A DNA stretch of 37,898 bases from JALONO01 sp038209965 (GTDB lineage: Bacteria; Bacteroidota; Bacteroidia; Cytophagales; Thermoflexibacteraceae): contig JBBQXF010000041.1 of the NCBI GenBank assembly GCA_038209965.1, forward strand, positions 1-37,898, read 5' to 3'. Of this stretch, positions 15,563 to 24,044 are shown piece after piece; positions within the stretch are counted from its first letter, which is position 1; the number at the start of each line of letters is the position of its first letter. Made by a program: the position numbers and the translations under genes. The notes below the pieces were generated by a model. The model was not told the origin of the DNA and ran no database searches. It saw nothing but the letters and a program-made list of their open reading frames with translations.

Positions 15563-15947
15563 AACGCCATTTGACAAAGTCGTGTAGGCTACTCCAATGC
15601 TCCCAAGAAATGCTGTTAGGATTTTTAACTGCTCGGGATTAGGCCCAAGAATCACTGGCCCTGCCTCTCTTGGCCTTAGATCGCGCGGCGGCCAAAGCTG
15701 CACTTGCTCTCCGGTCTTCGGCGGTAAAGTTAGCAAATTTTACTACCGGGGCAACAACGGCTGAAAGTCACCGACTTTGCCAAACGAGGGATTTTTGCTT
15801 ATTCTTCCGACAAAGTCATAGACTTTGCCGAGCGGATGTCTTTGAGGCCCCGATTTCTCGGCCAACTTTTCGCCTTCCCCCAAAATCGCTACCTTTGTGA
15901 CTAGACTGGCAATTGTAGGCCAGTCATTCACTTAATTTTATCTACCA
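15563..15947. repeat. Intergenic region with two palindromic repeat units before thrS
   Basis: No gene is supported in these 385 bases. Two copies of AAAGTCAnnGACTTTGCC occur at 15764-15781 and 15812-15829; each is a small inverted repeat (AAAGTC with GACTTT) with a three-base centre. A half copy, GACAAAGTC, is at 15573-15581 and is repeated exactly at 15809-15817. They lie about 60 and 110 bases upstream of the thrS -7 element, so they could be operator sites or members of a dispersed repeat. Neither is followed by a T run, so they are not terminators. Confidence 0.5.
15867..15897 (+). promoter_or_regulatory. Candidate promoter of thrS
   Basis: TACCTTTG at 15890-15897 is a full -7 match. 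The upstream box is TTTT at 15867-15870 with 19-base spacing, one base from TTTG. Predicted leader to the ATG at 15948 is about 47 bases. Confidence 0.5.
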
Positions 15948-17912
15948 ATGGAAATTAAAATCACCCTCCCGGACGGTTCCGTGCGGGAGTATCCGCAATC
16001 GGTCACTGGAATGCAGATCGCCCTGGGCATTAGCGAAGGGCTGGCCCGCAACGTGCTGGCCGCCAAGGTCAACGGTCAAGTGTGGGACGCCAACCGCCCC
16101 ATCGATCATGATGCCGAGGTGAAACTCCTTACTTGGACAGACCCAGAGGGCAAACAGACTTTTTGGCATTCCTCGGCCCACTTATTGGCCGAAGCGTTGG
16201 AAAGCCTCTACCCCGGCACCAAGTTTGGAATCGGCCCGGCCATCGAGAACGGGTTCTATTATGATGTCGATTTTGGCGACCGCACTTTCTCCACCGATGA
16301 ACTACCCAAAGTGGAAGCCAAAATGCTTGAATTAGCCAGACAAAAGGAAACCTTCACCCGTAGCGAAGTTTCTAAGGCCGAGGCGATTGCCTATTTTACT
16401 GAAAAAGGCGATCCCTACAAACTGGAACTGATCGAAGGGCTGCAAGATGGCCAGATCACGTTTTATCAGCAAGGAAATTTTATAGATCTGTGCCGGGGCC
16501 CCCACATCCCTGATACCGGTTTTATCAAAGCCCTAAAACTGACCAACGTGGCCGGGGCTTATTGGCGGGGCAACGAAAAGAACAAAATGTTGACCCGGCT
16601 CTATGGCATTACTTTCCCCAAGGAAAAGGAACTGAAAGAATACTTGACCTTGCTGGAAGAAGCCAAAAAGCGTGACCACCGCAAGTTGGGCCAAGAACTG
16701 GAGCTATTTGCCTTTTCCGAAAAAGTGGGCAAGGGCTTGCCGTTGTGGTTGCCCAAGGGGGCGTTGCTCCGCGATCGCTTGGAACAATTCCTCAAGAAGG
16801 CCCAAATGAAGGCGGGTTATCAACCAGTGGTGACCCCGCACATTGGCAGCAAGCAACTGTATGTGACTTCCGGCCATTACGAAAAATATGGCAAAGATTC
16901 TTTTAAACCCATCCAAACCCCGGATGAGGACGAAGAGTTTTTGCTCAAGCCAATGAACTGTCCGCACCACTGCGAAATTTACAAGACACGCCCCCGTTCC
17001 TACCGCGACCTGCCCCTGCGGTTGGCCGAATTTGGGACGGTGTACCGCTATGAGCAAAGCGGTGAGTTGCACGGCCTCACCCGGGTACGTGGGTTCACCC
17101 AAGATGATGCCCACATTTTCTGCCGGCCCGAGCAAGTAAAAGACGAGTTCAAAAAAGTGATTGACTTGGTTTTATACGTCTTTAGATCGCTTGGTTTTGA
17201 GCATTATACGGCCCAGATTTCCTTGCGCGATCGCGTGGATCGGAGCAAGTACATCGGCTCGGACGAGTTGTGGGAGCGGGCCGAGCGCGAGATCATGGAA
17301 GCCGCCGCCGAGAAGGGCTTGCCCACTGTGATCGAATACGGCGAAGCGGCGTTCTACGGGCCCAAACTGGATTTTTTGGTCAAAGATGCCATTGGCCGCA
17401 AGTGGCAACTGGGCACCATCCAAGTGGACTATAATTTGCCCGACCGGTTTGAGCTGGAATATGTGGGGGCCGATAACCAAAAACACCGCCCGGTAATGAT
17501 CCACCGCGCCCCGTTCGGTTCACTGGAACGGTTCGTAGCCGTGCTCACCGAGCACTGCGCGGGCAATTTCCCGCTGTGGCTCTCCCCAGAGCAGGTGGCG
17601 GTGCTGCCCATTTCGGAAAAGTACCACGACTACGCCCAAACAGTGTTCGCCGCTTTGCAAGAAGACGACATCCGGGGCTATTTGGATGACCGGGATGAGA
17701 AGATCGGTCGCAAAATCCGCGATGCCGAAGTCAAAAAAGTGCCCTATATGCTCATTGTGGGCGAAAAAGAACAAGCCGACGGCACTATCTCCGTCCGCAA
17801 GAAAGGCGAGGGCGATTTGGGTAGTATGAGCCTAGCCGACTTCGCGGCCCATTTCCAACAGCAGATCAAAGCAGTTTTTGAAGTAAAATCACTGCTTGAG
17901 ACTGAAGTTTAA
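15948..17912 (+). CDS. thrS: Threonyl-tRNA synthetase
   Basis: The 654-residue enzyme is full length and charges tRNA-Thr. Domains in order: TGS (1-62), the editing domain with its four known ligands (H74 and H78 in WHSSAHLL, C182 and H186 in DLCRGPH), the class II catalytic core with the zinc Cys in MNCPHH (336-341) and motif 2 in RVRGFTQDDAHIF near 380, and the anticodon-binding domain from about 545. All key residues are intact. Unlike many bacteria, infC-rpmI-rplT does not follow; a terminator and a cupin pseudogene do. It is probably monocistronic, with its own promoter. Confidence 0.98.
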   Translation: MEIKITLPDGSVREYPQSVTGMQIALGISEGLARNVLAAKVNGQVWDANRPIDHDAEVKLLTWTDPEGKQTFWHSSAHLLAEALESLYPGTKFGIGPAIENGFYYDVDFGDRTFSTDELPKVEAKMLELARQKETFTRSEVSKAEAIAYFTEKGDPYKLELIEGLQDGQITFYQQGNFIDLCRGPHIPDTGFIKALKLTNVAGAYWRGNEKNKMLTRLYGITFPKEKELKEYLTLLEEAKKRDHRKLGQELELFAFSEKVGKGLPLWLPKGALLRDRLEQFLKKAQMKAGYQPVVTPHIGSKQLYVTSGHYEKYGKDSFKPIQTPDEDEEFLLKPMNCPHHCEIYKTRPRSYRDLPLRLAEFGTVYRYEQSGELHGLTRVRGFTQDDAHIFCRPEQVKDEFKKVIDLVLYVFRSLGFEHYTAQISLRDRVDRSKYIGSDELWERAEREIMEAAAEKGLPTVIEYGEAAFYGPKLDFLVKDAIGRKWQLGTIQVDYNLPDRFELEYVGADNQKHRPVMIHRAPFGSLERFVAVLTEHCAGNFPLWLSPEQVAVLPISEKYHDYAQTVFAALQEDDIRGYLDDRDEKIGRKIRDAEVKKVPYMLIVGEKEQADGTISVRKKGEGDLGSMSLADFAAHFQQQIKAVFEVKSLLETEV

Positions 17913-17932
17913 ACTGGGCGTTCATTCCCTTC

Positions 17933-17974
17933 ACGGTCATGGTGCAGTTCCAAGTGCGCCATGACCGTTTTTTT
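17933..17974 (+). terminator. Rho-independent terminator of thrS
   Basis: ACGGTCATGG (17933-17942) pairs perfectly with CCATGACCGT (17959-17968). The stem extends inward by about four more pairs including one G-T wobble. Seven T follow (17968-17974). Confidence 0.92.
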
Positions 17975-18048
17975 GCCAAAGCAACCTTTGCTCAACTGAC
18001 CGGCAATTAATACTCAAAAATAGGCAAGTGATCAATCCAATCAATATC

Positions 18049-18392
18049 ATGGAAAAGTTTTCCATGATTGGAGAACAATGGATCCACTATTGTTGGTAAA
18101 CTAAATGGATAATACGTCAAACTTCGTCAACTAAAAGACGACTTTGTTTCGTATCGCCATCAAAACGAAGCTGAATTGTTTAGGGTGTTCCAAGGCACTT
18201 TGCCGATGAAATTTGGGGACGGGCGAACCGTGGCCCCAAAGAGGGCTAAATCTTGATCGTCCCCAAAGGAGTAGAACACCGCCCGCACACCAACGGGGAG
18301 ATAGTGTCAACTTGCTTCTTGAACCCCAAGAAACTTTGCATACCGGGGAGGTCGTGCACGAAAAAACAGTGGTGCAATTGGATTGGATTTAA
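18049..18392 (+). pseudogene. Degraded cupin-domain protein
   Basis: Reading across frames restores a short cupin protein. It opens MEKFSMIGEQWI from the ATG at 18049, shifts frame to TIVGKLNG, meets a TAA, continues YVKLRQLKDDFVSYRHQNEAELF and FRVFQGTLPMKFGDG, shifts to LIVPKGVEHRPHTNGEIVS, and shifts again to LLLEPQETLHTGEVVHEKT, ending VVQLDWI and TAA at 18390-18392. These are the cupin motif 1 (with one metal His replaced by Tyr in SYRHQNEAE) and motif 2 (PKGVEHRP). At least three frameshifts and two in-frame stops make it non-functional. Intact relatives are about 115 residues and of unclear function, often annotated as mannose-6-phosphate isomerase-like cupins. Confidence 0.85.
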
Positions 18393-18482
18393 ACCCGGTG
18401 GCAGATCGGCAACGCCCAGCATTGGTATTTGCAAAAAGCTAGGCTCAAAGCCGTTCGCGGTATAGCCGCCAAAGGAATGCTC

Positions 18483-20282
18483 CTAGGCCAGCCCTTCCAA
18501 TACCACTCGGGCTTTGTCTTTCCCCACCAGTTCGGCCAGTTCGGCTTCGGGGGTGGCCGCTATTTTCTTGATGGTCTTGTATTTTTGCAGGAGCTTCTCC
18601 AAAGTAGCCTTGCCAACGCCGGGAATGCCCTCCAGCTTGCTCACCAAGCTGTTCTTGCTGCGCTGGTTGCGATGGAAAGTAATGGCAAAGCGGTGAGCTT
18701 CGTCGCGGACCCGCTGCAAGAGCATCAGCGATTCCGACTTTTTGTTGATATAGAGCGGCAACTGATCTTCGGGGTAAAATATTTCTTCCAATCGCTTGGC
18801 AATGCCCACCACTGCAACCTGGCCATAGATGCCCAATTCCTTCATTGCATCACAAGCGGCCCCCAGTTGGCCCTTGCCCCCGTCGATGAGGATTAGGTCG
18901 GGCAGGGGCTGCTGTTCGTCCAGCAAGCGGCGGTAGCGGCGGGTCACTATTTCGTGCATCGAGGCAAAATCGTCGGGCCCCACCACGGTTTTGATGTTGT
19001 AATGCCGGTACTCTTTTTTGGCCGGCCGGCCTCCCTTGAAACACACCATTGCCGCCACGGGGTTGGTGCCTTGGATGTTGGAGTTGTCGAAGCACTCGAT
19101 GTGCATCGGCATATTGGGCAAGTTGAGATCGGCCTTGAGCTTTTCCAACACCCGCTTGCTCTGCTCCTTTTGCTCGCTGTCTTTCTGGATTTTCTCTTTG
19201 CGGTAAAACATGGCGTTTTTGTAGGATAATTCTACCAGTTTGCGCAAATCACCAATTTTGGGCACGCTCAGCTCAATGCCGGGAAACTCGATCTCCGGGT
19301 CAATATTGGTGATGATCCGGGGAGCTTCGCTGCGAAATTGCTGCCGGAACTCCACGATCATGTAGGCCAAGATCTGCGCGTCGCTTTCGTCCAGTTTCTT
19401 CTTCAGGTGCAGGGTTTTGGTTTGAACAATGCAACCGTGCTCGATGTTGAGGTAATTCAAAAAGGCAAATTTATCGTCCGAAGTCACGGTTACCACGTCC
19501 ATGTCCGAGATGTTGGGATTGGCCACCATTGACTTGGATTGGAACTTGTCCACGAGTTCCATGCGCTCTTTGAAATAATGGGCTTTCTCGAAGGCCAGCA
19601 ATTCGGCCGCTTCCAGCATCCGATCCCGAAAGTAATGCTTCACCACCCCCAATTTGCCTTTCAAGATATTGACCACCAACTCAATATCGGCCAGGTATTC
19701 AGCTTCGGGCTGCAAGCCTTCACAGGGGCCTTTGCAGTTTTTGATGTGGTACTCTAGGCAAACCTTGAACTTCTTTTTGGCAATGTTATCGGCGGTGAGG
19801 GCCAGTTTACAGTTGCGGATCGTGTAGAGCTTGCGCACCAGCTCGAGCAAGCTGTGCATGGCTTTCACGCTGGCATACGGCCCAAAGTAGGTACCGTGCC
19901 CGGGACGGATCTTGCGCGTGGCAATGATGCGCGGGAAGCGCTCTTTGGTCACGCAGATGTAGGGGTAGGTTTTGTCATCGCGCAGCAAAATATTGTAGCG
20001 CGGTTGCAATTGTTTGATCAGGTTGTTTTCCAACAACAGGGCATCAAACTCAGTGTTGACCAGCGTATATTCAATCTTTTGGATCTCCCGCACCAGTTGA
20101 CGGGTCTTGCGGCTTTTGTCGCTAGACTTGACAAAATAGCTGCCCACGCGGCTTTTTAGGCTTTTGGCCTTGCCGACATAAATAATTTGGCCCTCGGCGT
20201 TGAAATACTTGTATATCCCCGGTGTTTGGGGCAAGTTGCGGAGGGTTTCGGCCACTTGTGGCCTTTCTTCAGCAAGGCTCAT
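18483..20282 (-). CDS. uvrC: Excinuclease ABC subunit C
   Basis: The 599-residue protein is a complete UvrC, which makes both incisions in nucleotide excision repair. It has the GIY-YIG nuclease at about 15-95 (PGIYKYF, IIYVGKAKSLKSRV), a UvrBC helix pair around 200-235 (KAHYFKERMELVDKF), the RNase H-like nuclease (IECFDNSNIQG, LILIDGGKGQL) and C-terminal helix-hairpin-helix motifs (EGIPGVGKATLEKLL). The ATG at 20282 is 36 bases after the PBP1A stop on the same strand, so the two genes are probably co-transcribed from the PBP1A promoter. Confidence 0.97.
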   Translation of the reverse strand: MSLAEERPQVAETLRNLPQTPGIYKYFNAEGQIIYVGKAKSLKSRVGSYFVKSSDKSRKTRQLVREIQKIEYTLVNTEFDALLLENNLIKQLQPRYNILLRDDKTYPYICVTKERFPRIIATRKIRPGHGTYFGPYASVKAMHSLLELVRKLYTIRNCKLALTADNIAKKKFKVCLEYHIKNCKGPCEGLQPEAEYLADIELVVNILKGKLGVVKHYFRDRMLEAAELLAFEKAHYFKERMELVDKFQSKSMVANPNISDMDVVTVTSDDKFAFLNYLNIEHGCIVQTKTLHLKKKLDESDAQILAYMIVEFRQQFRSEAPRIITNIDPEIEFPGIELSVPKIGDLRKLVELSYKNAMFYRKEKIQKDSEQKEQSKRVLEKLKADLNLPNMPMHIECFDNSNIQGTNPVAAMVCFKGGRPAKKEYRHYNIKTVVGPDDFASMHEIVTRRYRRLLDEQQPLPDLILIDGGKGQLGAACDAMKELGIYGQVAVVGIAKRLEEIFYPEDQLPLYINKKSESLMLLQRVRDEAHRFAITFHRNQRSKNSLVSKLEGIPGVGKATLEKLLQKYKTIKKIAATPEAELAELVGKDKARVVLEGLA

Positions 20283-20318
20283 GGGATGAATAAAACGAGG
20301 AGATGACCCAAATCGCGA

Positions 20319-22595
20319 TCAGTTTTTCAACGGGTTTCCGGCCGTGGGCATCACGTACGTGGCCGAGTCACGAGTGGGGCGCGATTGCTGGTACTTGGAG
20401 CAATCGAGTTCAACACTCAGTTCACCCGCCGGTTTGATAAATTCGCCCTTGGTATAGCCCAAACTGGAATCGGCATAAACTTTTTCCATAAAAACGGCAA
20501 AAGCGGGCATGGCCATGCGCGAACCCTGGCCAAAACTCCCATCGCGGAAGTGGATGCTCCGCTTATCGGCCCCGACCCAAACGCCCGCCACCAAGTCTTT
20601 GGTGAACCCCATAAACCAACCGTCGGAATAATTTTGGGTAGTGCCCGTTTTGCAAGCAATCTGGTTGCCCTTGCGGAATTCGTATTTCCACAGGCCAGCC
20701 GCCGTACCGCCCGCAATTTCAGAGGCTCCGCGCATCATATAAGTCATGATGTAGGCATCTTCTTCGCTCAATACTTCTTTTTGTTTGGGAATATGGCGAT
20801 ATAGCGTTTTGCCGCTCTTGTCTTTGATCTCGGTGATAAAAACCGGCTCGATCCAGCGGCCCTTGTTGGCAAAAGTGGCATAAGCTCCGGTCAGGTCAAA
20901 GACCGAGACATCGCCACCGCCGCCCAAAGCCAAGGAAGGCACAGCCTCCAGCGGCGTGGTAATGCCAAAACGCCGGGCATAATCCACCACCATATCGGGC
21001 CGCATTTCTTGCATGAGGTAGGCCGCAGCGGTATTGAGCGAAAGTGCCAGCGCGGTGCGGAGCGGATAAGAGCGGTAGGAATACCCACCGAAATTCTTGG
21101 CAGTCCAAGTCCTTCCGCCCGACAACGTGAAAGTGCGGGGCACATCGTCGATCATAAAGCAGGGCGAAAACTTCCGTTCGGCCACGGCGGTGGCATAAAC
21201 GATGGGCTTGAAAGCTGAACCGGGCTGCCGGGCGCCTTGCTTTACGTGGTCATACTTGAAATATTTGTGGCTGATGCCCCCTACCCAAGCCTTGATGCCG
21301 CCCGTGTGGGGATCCATGCTCATCAGGCCCGATTGCAAAAAATGCAGGTAATAGCGCACCGAATCCAAGGGGCTAAGGGTAGTATCTTTCTCTTGTTTGT
21401 CGTTTTCCCAAGTAAACACCCGCATCTTGACCGGGGTGCGCAGCGTACGGAAAATGCTTACACTATCGTCACCATACATGTCCTTGAGCGCCCGGTAGTG
21501 CTCGCTCTCGCGCACCACCCGTTCCAGAAAGTTGGGAATCTCGCGGTTGTTCTCGTCCACCCACGGGTTGCGGCCGCGCCAATGGGCAAAAAACTTGCCC
21601 TGCAATTCCTTCATGTGGGCTTGCACGGCCTGTTCGGCATAGCGCTGCATCCGGGAATCAATGGTGGTGTAAATTTTGAGCCCGCCCGAAAACAGGTCTT
21701 GCCCATTTTTGGCGCACCAATCGACCAGCCAATTGCGCATTACCGTGCGAAAATAGGTAGCCACCCCCGTGTTGTGTCCTTCCACATTGTATTCGTCCTT
21801 GGCCCCGATGGGGGCTTGGCGAAAGGTACTGGCCTCACTACTGGTCAAGTATTGGTAGCTCTCCATTTGATCGAGCACCGTATTGCGGCGTAACAGGGCG
21901 CTTTCTTCGCGCAAGATGGGATGGTAGCGGGTGGGGCTTTTCAGCATTCCCACCAACATGGCGGCTTGGGGAACGGATAGTTTGTCGGGGGTAGTGTTGA
22001 AATAAGTCTTGGCGGCCGATTTGATCCCGAAGGCATTGCTGCCCAGTTCCACTTCGTTGAGGTACATGGTTATAATCTCCTTTTTGGTGTAGGAGCGTTC
22101 CAATTGCACGGCCAACATCCATTCTTTGGTTTTGGCAATGAGCGTATTCAGCCCGGGTACTTCGCCCCATTGGCCGGTCAATTCGCGGCGGGTGCTGAAC
22201 AGCACTTTGGCCAACTGCTGGGTAATAGTGCTCGCACCCCGCTTTTTGCCTTGGAGCAAGTAATACAAAATGCTCAAGTTGCCTTTGAAGTCAATGCCCG
22301 AGTGGTTGTCAAACCGGATGTCCTCGGTGGCGTACAAGGCATTGAGCAAATTGGGCGAAAGTTCCTCGTATTTGACCGGGGTGCGGTTTTCCCGGAAATA
22401 TTTGCCGAGCAACACCCCATCGCTCGACCACAGTTCCGAAGCCAGTTCGGTCTTGGGGTTTTCCAGCTTGGTCAAGTCGGGCATCCCCCCAAAATAACCA
22501 CCCCAGTCGTAACTTACCGCCACGACCCAAAGGACAAAACAAACGAGGCCACTGGCAAAGGCCAACCAACTGATTTTTTTTAGAATTGCGTACAT
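20319..22595 (-). CDS. mrcA: Penicillin-binding protein 1A, bifunctional peptidoglycan synthase
   Basis: The 758-residue protein has a cytoplasmic stub, one membrane helix at about 9-28, a GT51 glycosyltransferase domain (catalytic Glu in YATEDIRF, E91; GASTITQQLAK at 120-130) and a transpeptidase domain with the acyl-enzyme Ser in PGSAFKP (S460, K463), an SLN motif in ALSLNTAA and KTGTT at 649-653. All catalytic motifs are intact. It polymerises and crosslinks peptidoglycan on the outer face of the inner membrane. The C-terminal tail is short, with no extra domain. It has a very good promoter immediately upstream and uvrC follows. Confidence 0.96.
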   Translation of the reverse strand: MYAILKKISWLAFASGLVCFVLWVVAVSYDWGGYFGGMPDLTKLENPKTELASELWSSDGVLLGKYFRENRTPVKYEELSPNLLNALYATEDIRFDNHSGIDFKGNLSILYYLLQGKKRGASTITQQLAKVLFSTRRELTGQWGEVPGLNTLIAKTKEWMLAVQLERSYTKKEIITMYLNEVELGSNAFGIKSAAKTYFNTTPDKLSVPQAAMLVGMLKSPTRYHPILREESALLRRNTVLDQMESYQYLTSSEASTFRQAPIGAKDEYNVEGHNTGVATYFRTVMRNWLVDWCAKNGQDLFSGGLKIYTTIDSRMQRYAEQAVQAHMKELQGKFFAHWRGRNPWVDENNREIPNFLERVVRESEHYRALKDMYGDDSVSIFRTLRTPVKMRVFTWENDKQEKDTTLSPLDSVRYYLHFLQSGLMSMDPHTGGIKAWVGGISHKYFKYDHVKQGARQPGSAFKPIVYATAVAERKFSPCFMIDDVPRTFTLSGGRTWTAKNFGGYSYRSYPLRTALALSLNTAAAYLMQEMRPDMVVDYARRFGITTPLEAVPSLALGGGGDVSVFDLTGAYATFANKGRWIEPVFITEIKDKSGKTLYRHIPKQKEVLSEEDAYIMTYMMRGASEIAGGTAAGLWKYEFRKGNQIACKTGTTQNYSDGWFMGFTKDLVAGVWVGADKRSIHFRDGSFGQGSRMAMPAFAVFMEKVYADSSLGYTKGEFIKPAGELSVELDCSKYQQSRPTRDSATYVMPTAGNPLKN

Positions 22596-23018
22596 CTAGC
22601 TACCACAAAAGAACGAAGGCAAAGGTAAGGTTTTTGAAGTGAGTTCGCAATTTTGCACAAACAGGGGGAAAACTTACGTCATGATAATTCACGGGAGGCT
22701 CCCGCCAATCAGTCGGGATCGGGAAATCATAAAATTTGCCTAACTTTGAACAACAGAAAACCAAAAAGAGAACCGCAAACCCCCCAAGACACCAACTCAG
22801 CTATGAAATCAGCGAATAATTACTGGGAGTGATCAATGTTCGGGGGGGATGCTCCGTTGAAAAAAGAAGAAGCGAAAAGCCCGATTGGTGGTTAAGTCAA
22901 AAATTAAGCCAATTTTAATTTGCCAACTATTTTTAGTAAAAAGCCAGCTAAGTAATAAAAGCGGGAAGAAACGAAAAAGCAACTACTAAAACCATTTTCC
23001 AAGTTGTTGTATTGACCT
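22596..23018. other. Divergent intergenic region between PBP1A and the surface protein
   Basis: About 420 bases, AT-rich, with the PBP1A promoter at its left end. It contains a small GC-rich dyad, CGGGAG-G-CTCCCG (22692-22704), and a TAACTTTG element on the plus strand at 22741-22748 without a -33 box. A nine-codon frame at 22803 followed in phase by another short frame is too small to support. Nothing else is recognised. Confidence 0.45.
22620..22650 (-). promoter_or_regulatory. Promoter of PBP1A (and probably uvrC)
   Basis: On the minus strand TTG (22650-22648), a 20-base spacer and TACCTTTG (22627-22620) form a full consensus promoter. The predicted leader to the ATG at 22595 is about 21 bases. 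Confidence 0.7.
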
Positions 23019-23978
23019 ATGAAGCATCTATCCAGGTTTGTCATCTTTCTGCTTGCCGCAGCAATGCCGCCGGTTTTGGTCTGTGGCTCACCGCTTTCAG
23101 GTCGGGACACCTTGTCTTTTTTGGCAGCCAAACAAAGCGGCAAGTTGTTTTTGAGTATCCGGGGCGCCTACAACCCCAACAAGCCCAAACCACTGGTCAG
23201 CCCCAACATGGGCGAGTGTATTGACTTTCGGATGAAAAACAACACTGATTCAGTGCTTTATGTCAAGATGCCCGCTGGCACCATTTTGATCTCTCAGGAC
23301 AGCAGTGTACAGGACATGATCGTTACCAAGGCCATTGTCTATACCCTGCAACCCAAACAAAAGATGCGCAAGCTGCTCTTTGCGCTTTGCGGCGAACTAC
23401 ACCGCAATGCCCCCGATATTTATGTCAATTATGAAGTGGGTCAAATGGCCGATCCGCCCATGGTTCGCCTTGCCCAAGTGATCGAGGCTACCGGGGCACA
23501 AAACAAGGCTGGTCAATACGCGGTCTGGGCACTCAGTGACCAAGCCACGATCAAGGACTTGGGAGAAGATCGCGAAGTATTGGCCCAAAGCCAGGCATTG
23601 TTGGACATGGCCCACATCAATTTTGATATTTTTGGCAAAAGCACCAACAGTGCACCAACGATCAAGCAAAAAGGCACAGTGCGGCGGGGAGAAAAAGTGG
23701 CCAAACAAGTTACCATGCCCACTGGGTCAAGGCAAGGCGAAAGCACTGCCACGGAGCAACCCGACCAGTCCAACCCAGCCACCGTCCCGACCGAGAATGG
23801 GGCACTGGTCAGTCCGAAACAGTCACTGGAGCCAGCCAAAGTCCAGCCGCCTACCAGTGAAGAATCGACCGGGGCTTTCTATCTTCTGTGCTTCGGCCTG
23901 ACCGTAGTAAGTGCTTACTGGCTGATGCGCAAGAAGTTGGGCCCCAACGAACAAAACAATCACCATCGGAAGGCTTAG
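23019..23978 (+). CDS. Membrane-anchored extracytoplasmic protein of unknown function
   Basis: I do not recognise a family. The 319-residue product has a signal peptide (basic start KHLSRF, hydrophobic core to about 22, then CGSPLSG), a globular region at about 40-200 with two further Cys (in GECIDF and ALCGEL) and the phrase QYAVWALSD, a charged and then Pro/Ser/Thr/Gln-rich linker at about 210-285, a second hydrophobic helix near 287-305 (GAFYLLCFGLTVVSAYWLM) and a basic tail. This is the layout of a protein exported and held by a C-terminal anchor, with the domain facing the periplasm. The pattern of an aliphatic-rich strand, Cys and AVWALSD recalls some adhesion-type thioester or beta-sandwich domains, but this is a weak impression. 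Confidence 0.75.
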   Translation: MKHLSRFVIFLLAAAMPPVLVCGSPLSGRDTLSFLAAKQSGKLFLSIRGAYNPNKPKPLVSPNMGECIDFRMKNNTDSVLYVKMPAGTILISQDSSVQDMIVTKAIVYTLQPKQKMRKLLFALCGELHRNAPDIYVNYEVGQMADPPMVRLAQVIEATGAQNKAGQYAVWALSDQATIKDLGEDREVLAQSQALLDMAHINFDIFGKSTNSAPTIKQKGTVRRGEKVAKQVTMPTGSRQGESTATEQPDQSNPATVPTENGALVSPKQSLEPAKVQPPTSEESTGAFYLLCFGLTVVSAYWLMRKKLGPNEQNNHHRKA

Positions 23979-24032
23979 GTTCCCCAGTGCGTTTCTTTTG
24001 CCAAGCCCTAGGGTTCATCCAAGATTAGTGAG

Positions 24033-24040
24033 TAATTTTG
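24033..24040 (+). promoter_or_regulatory. Candidate -7 element of the MFS gene
   Basis: TAATTTTG matches TAnnTTTG and ends only four bases before the ATG at 24045, which would make the transcript essentially leaderless. No TTG box at the usual spacing, so the call is weak. Confidence 0.35.
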
Positions 24041-24044
24041 CCCA

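Noticed and set aside
15670..15900. 76-residue plus-strand frame before thrS
   Set aside because: Made largely of the palindromic repeats, and the thrS promoter lies inside it.
22803..22895. Very short frame with an in-phase TGA before the surface protein gene
   Set aside because: Only nine codons before the stop; no motif, and no sign of selenocysteine decoding.
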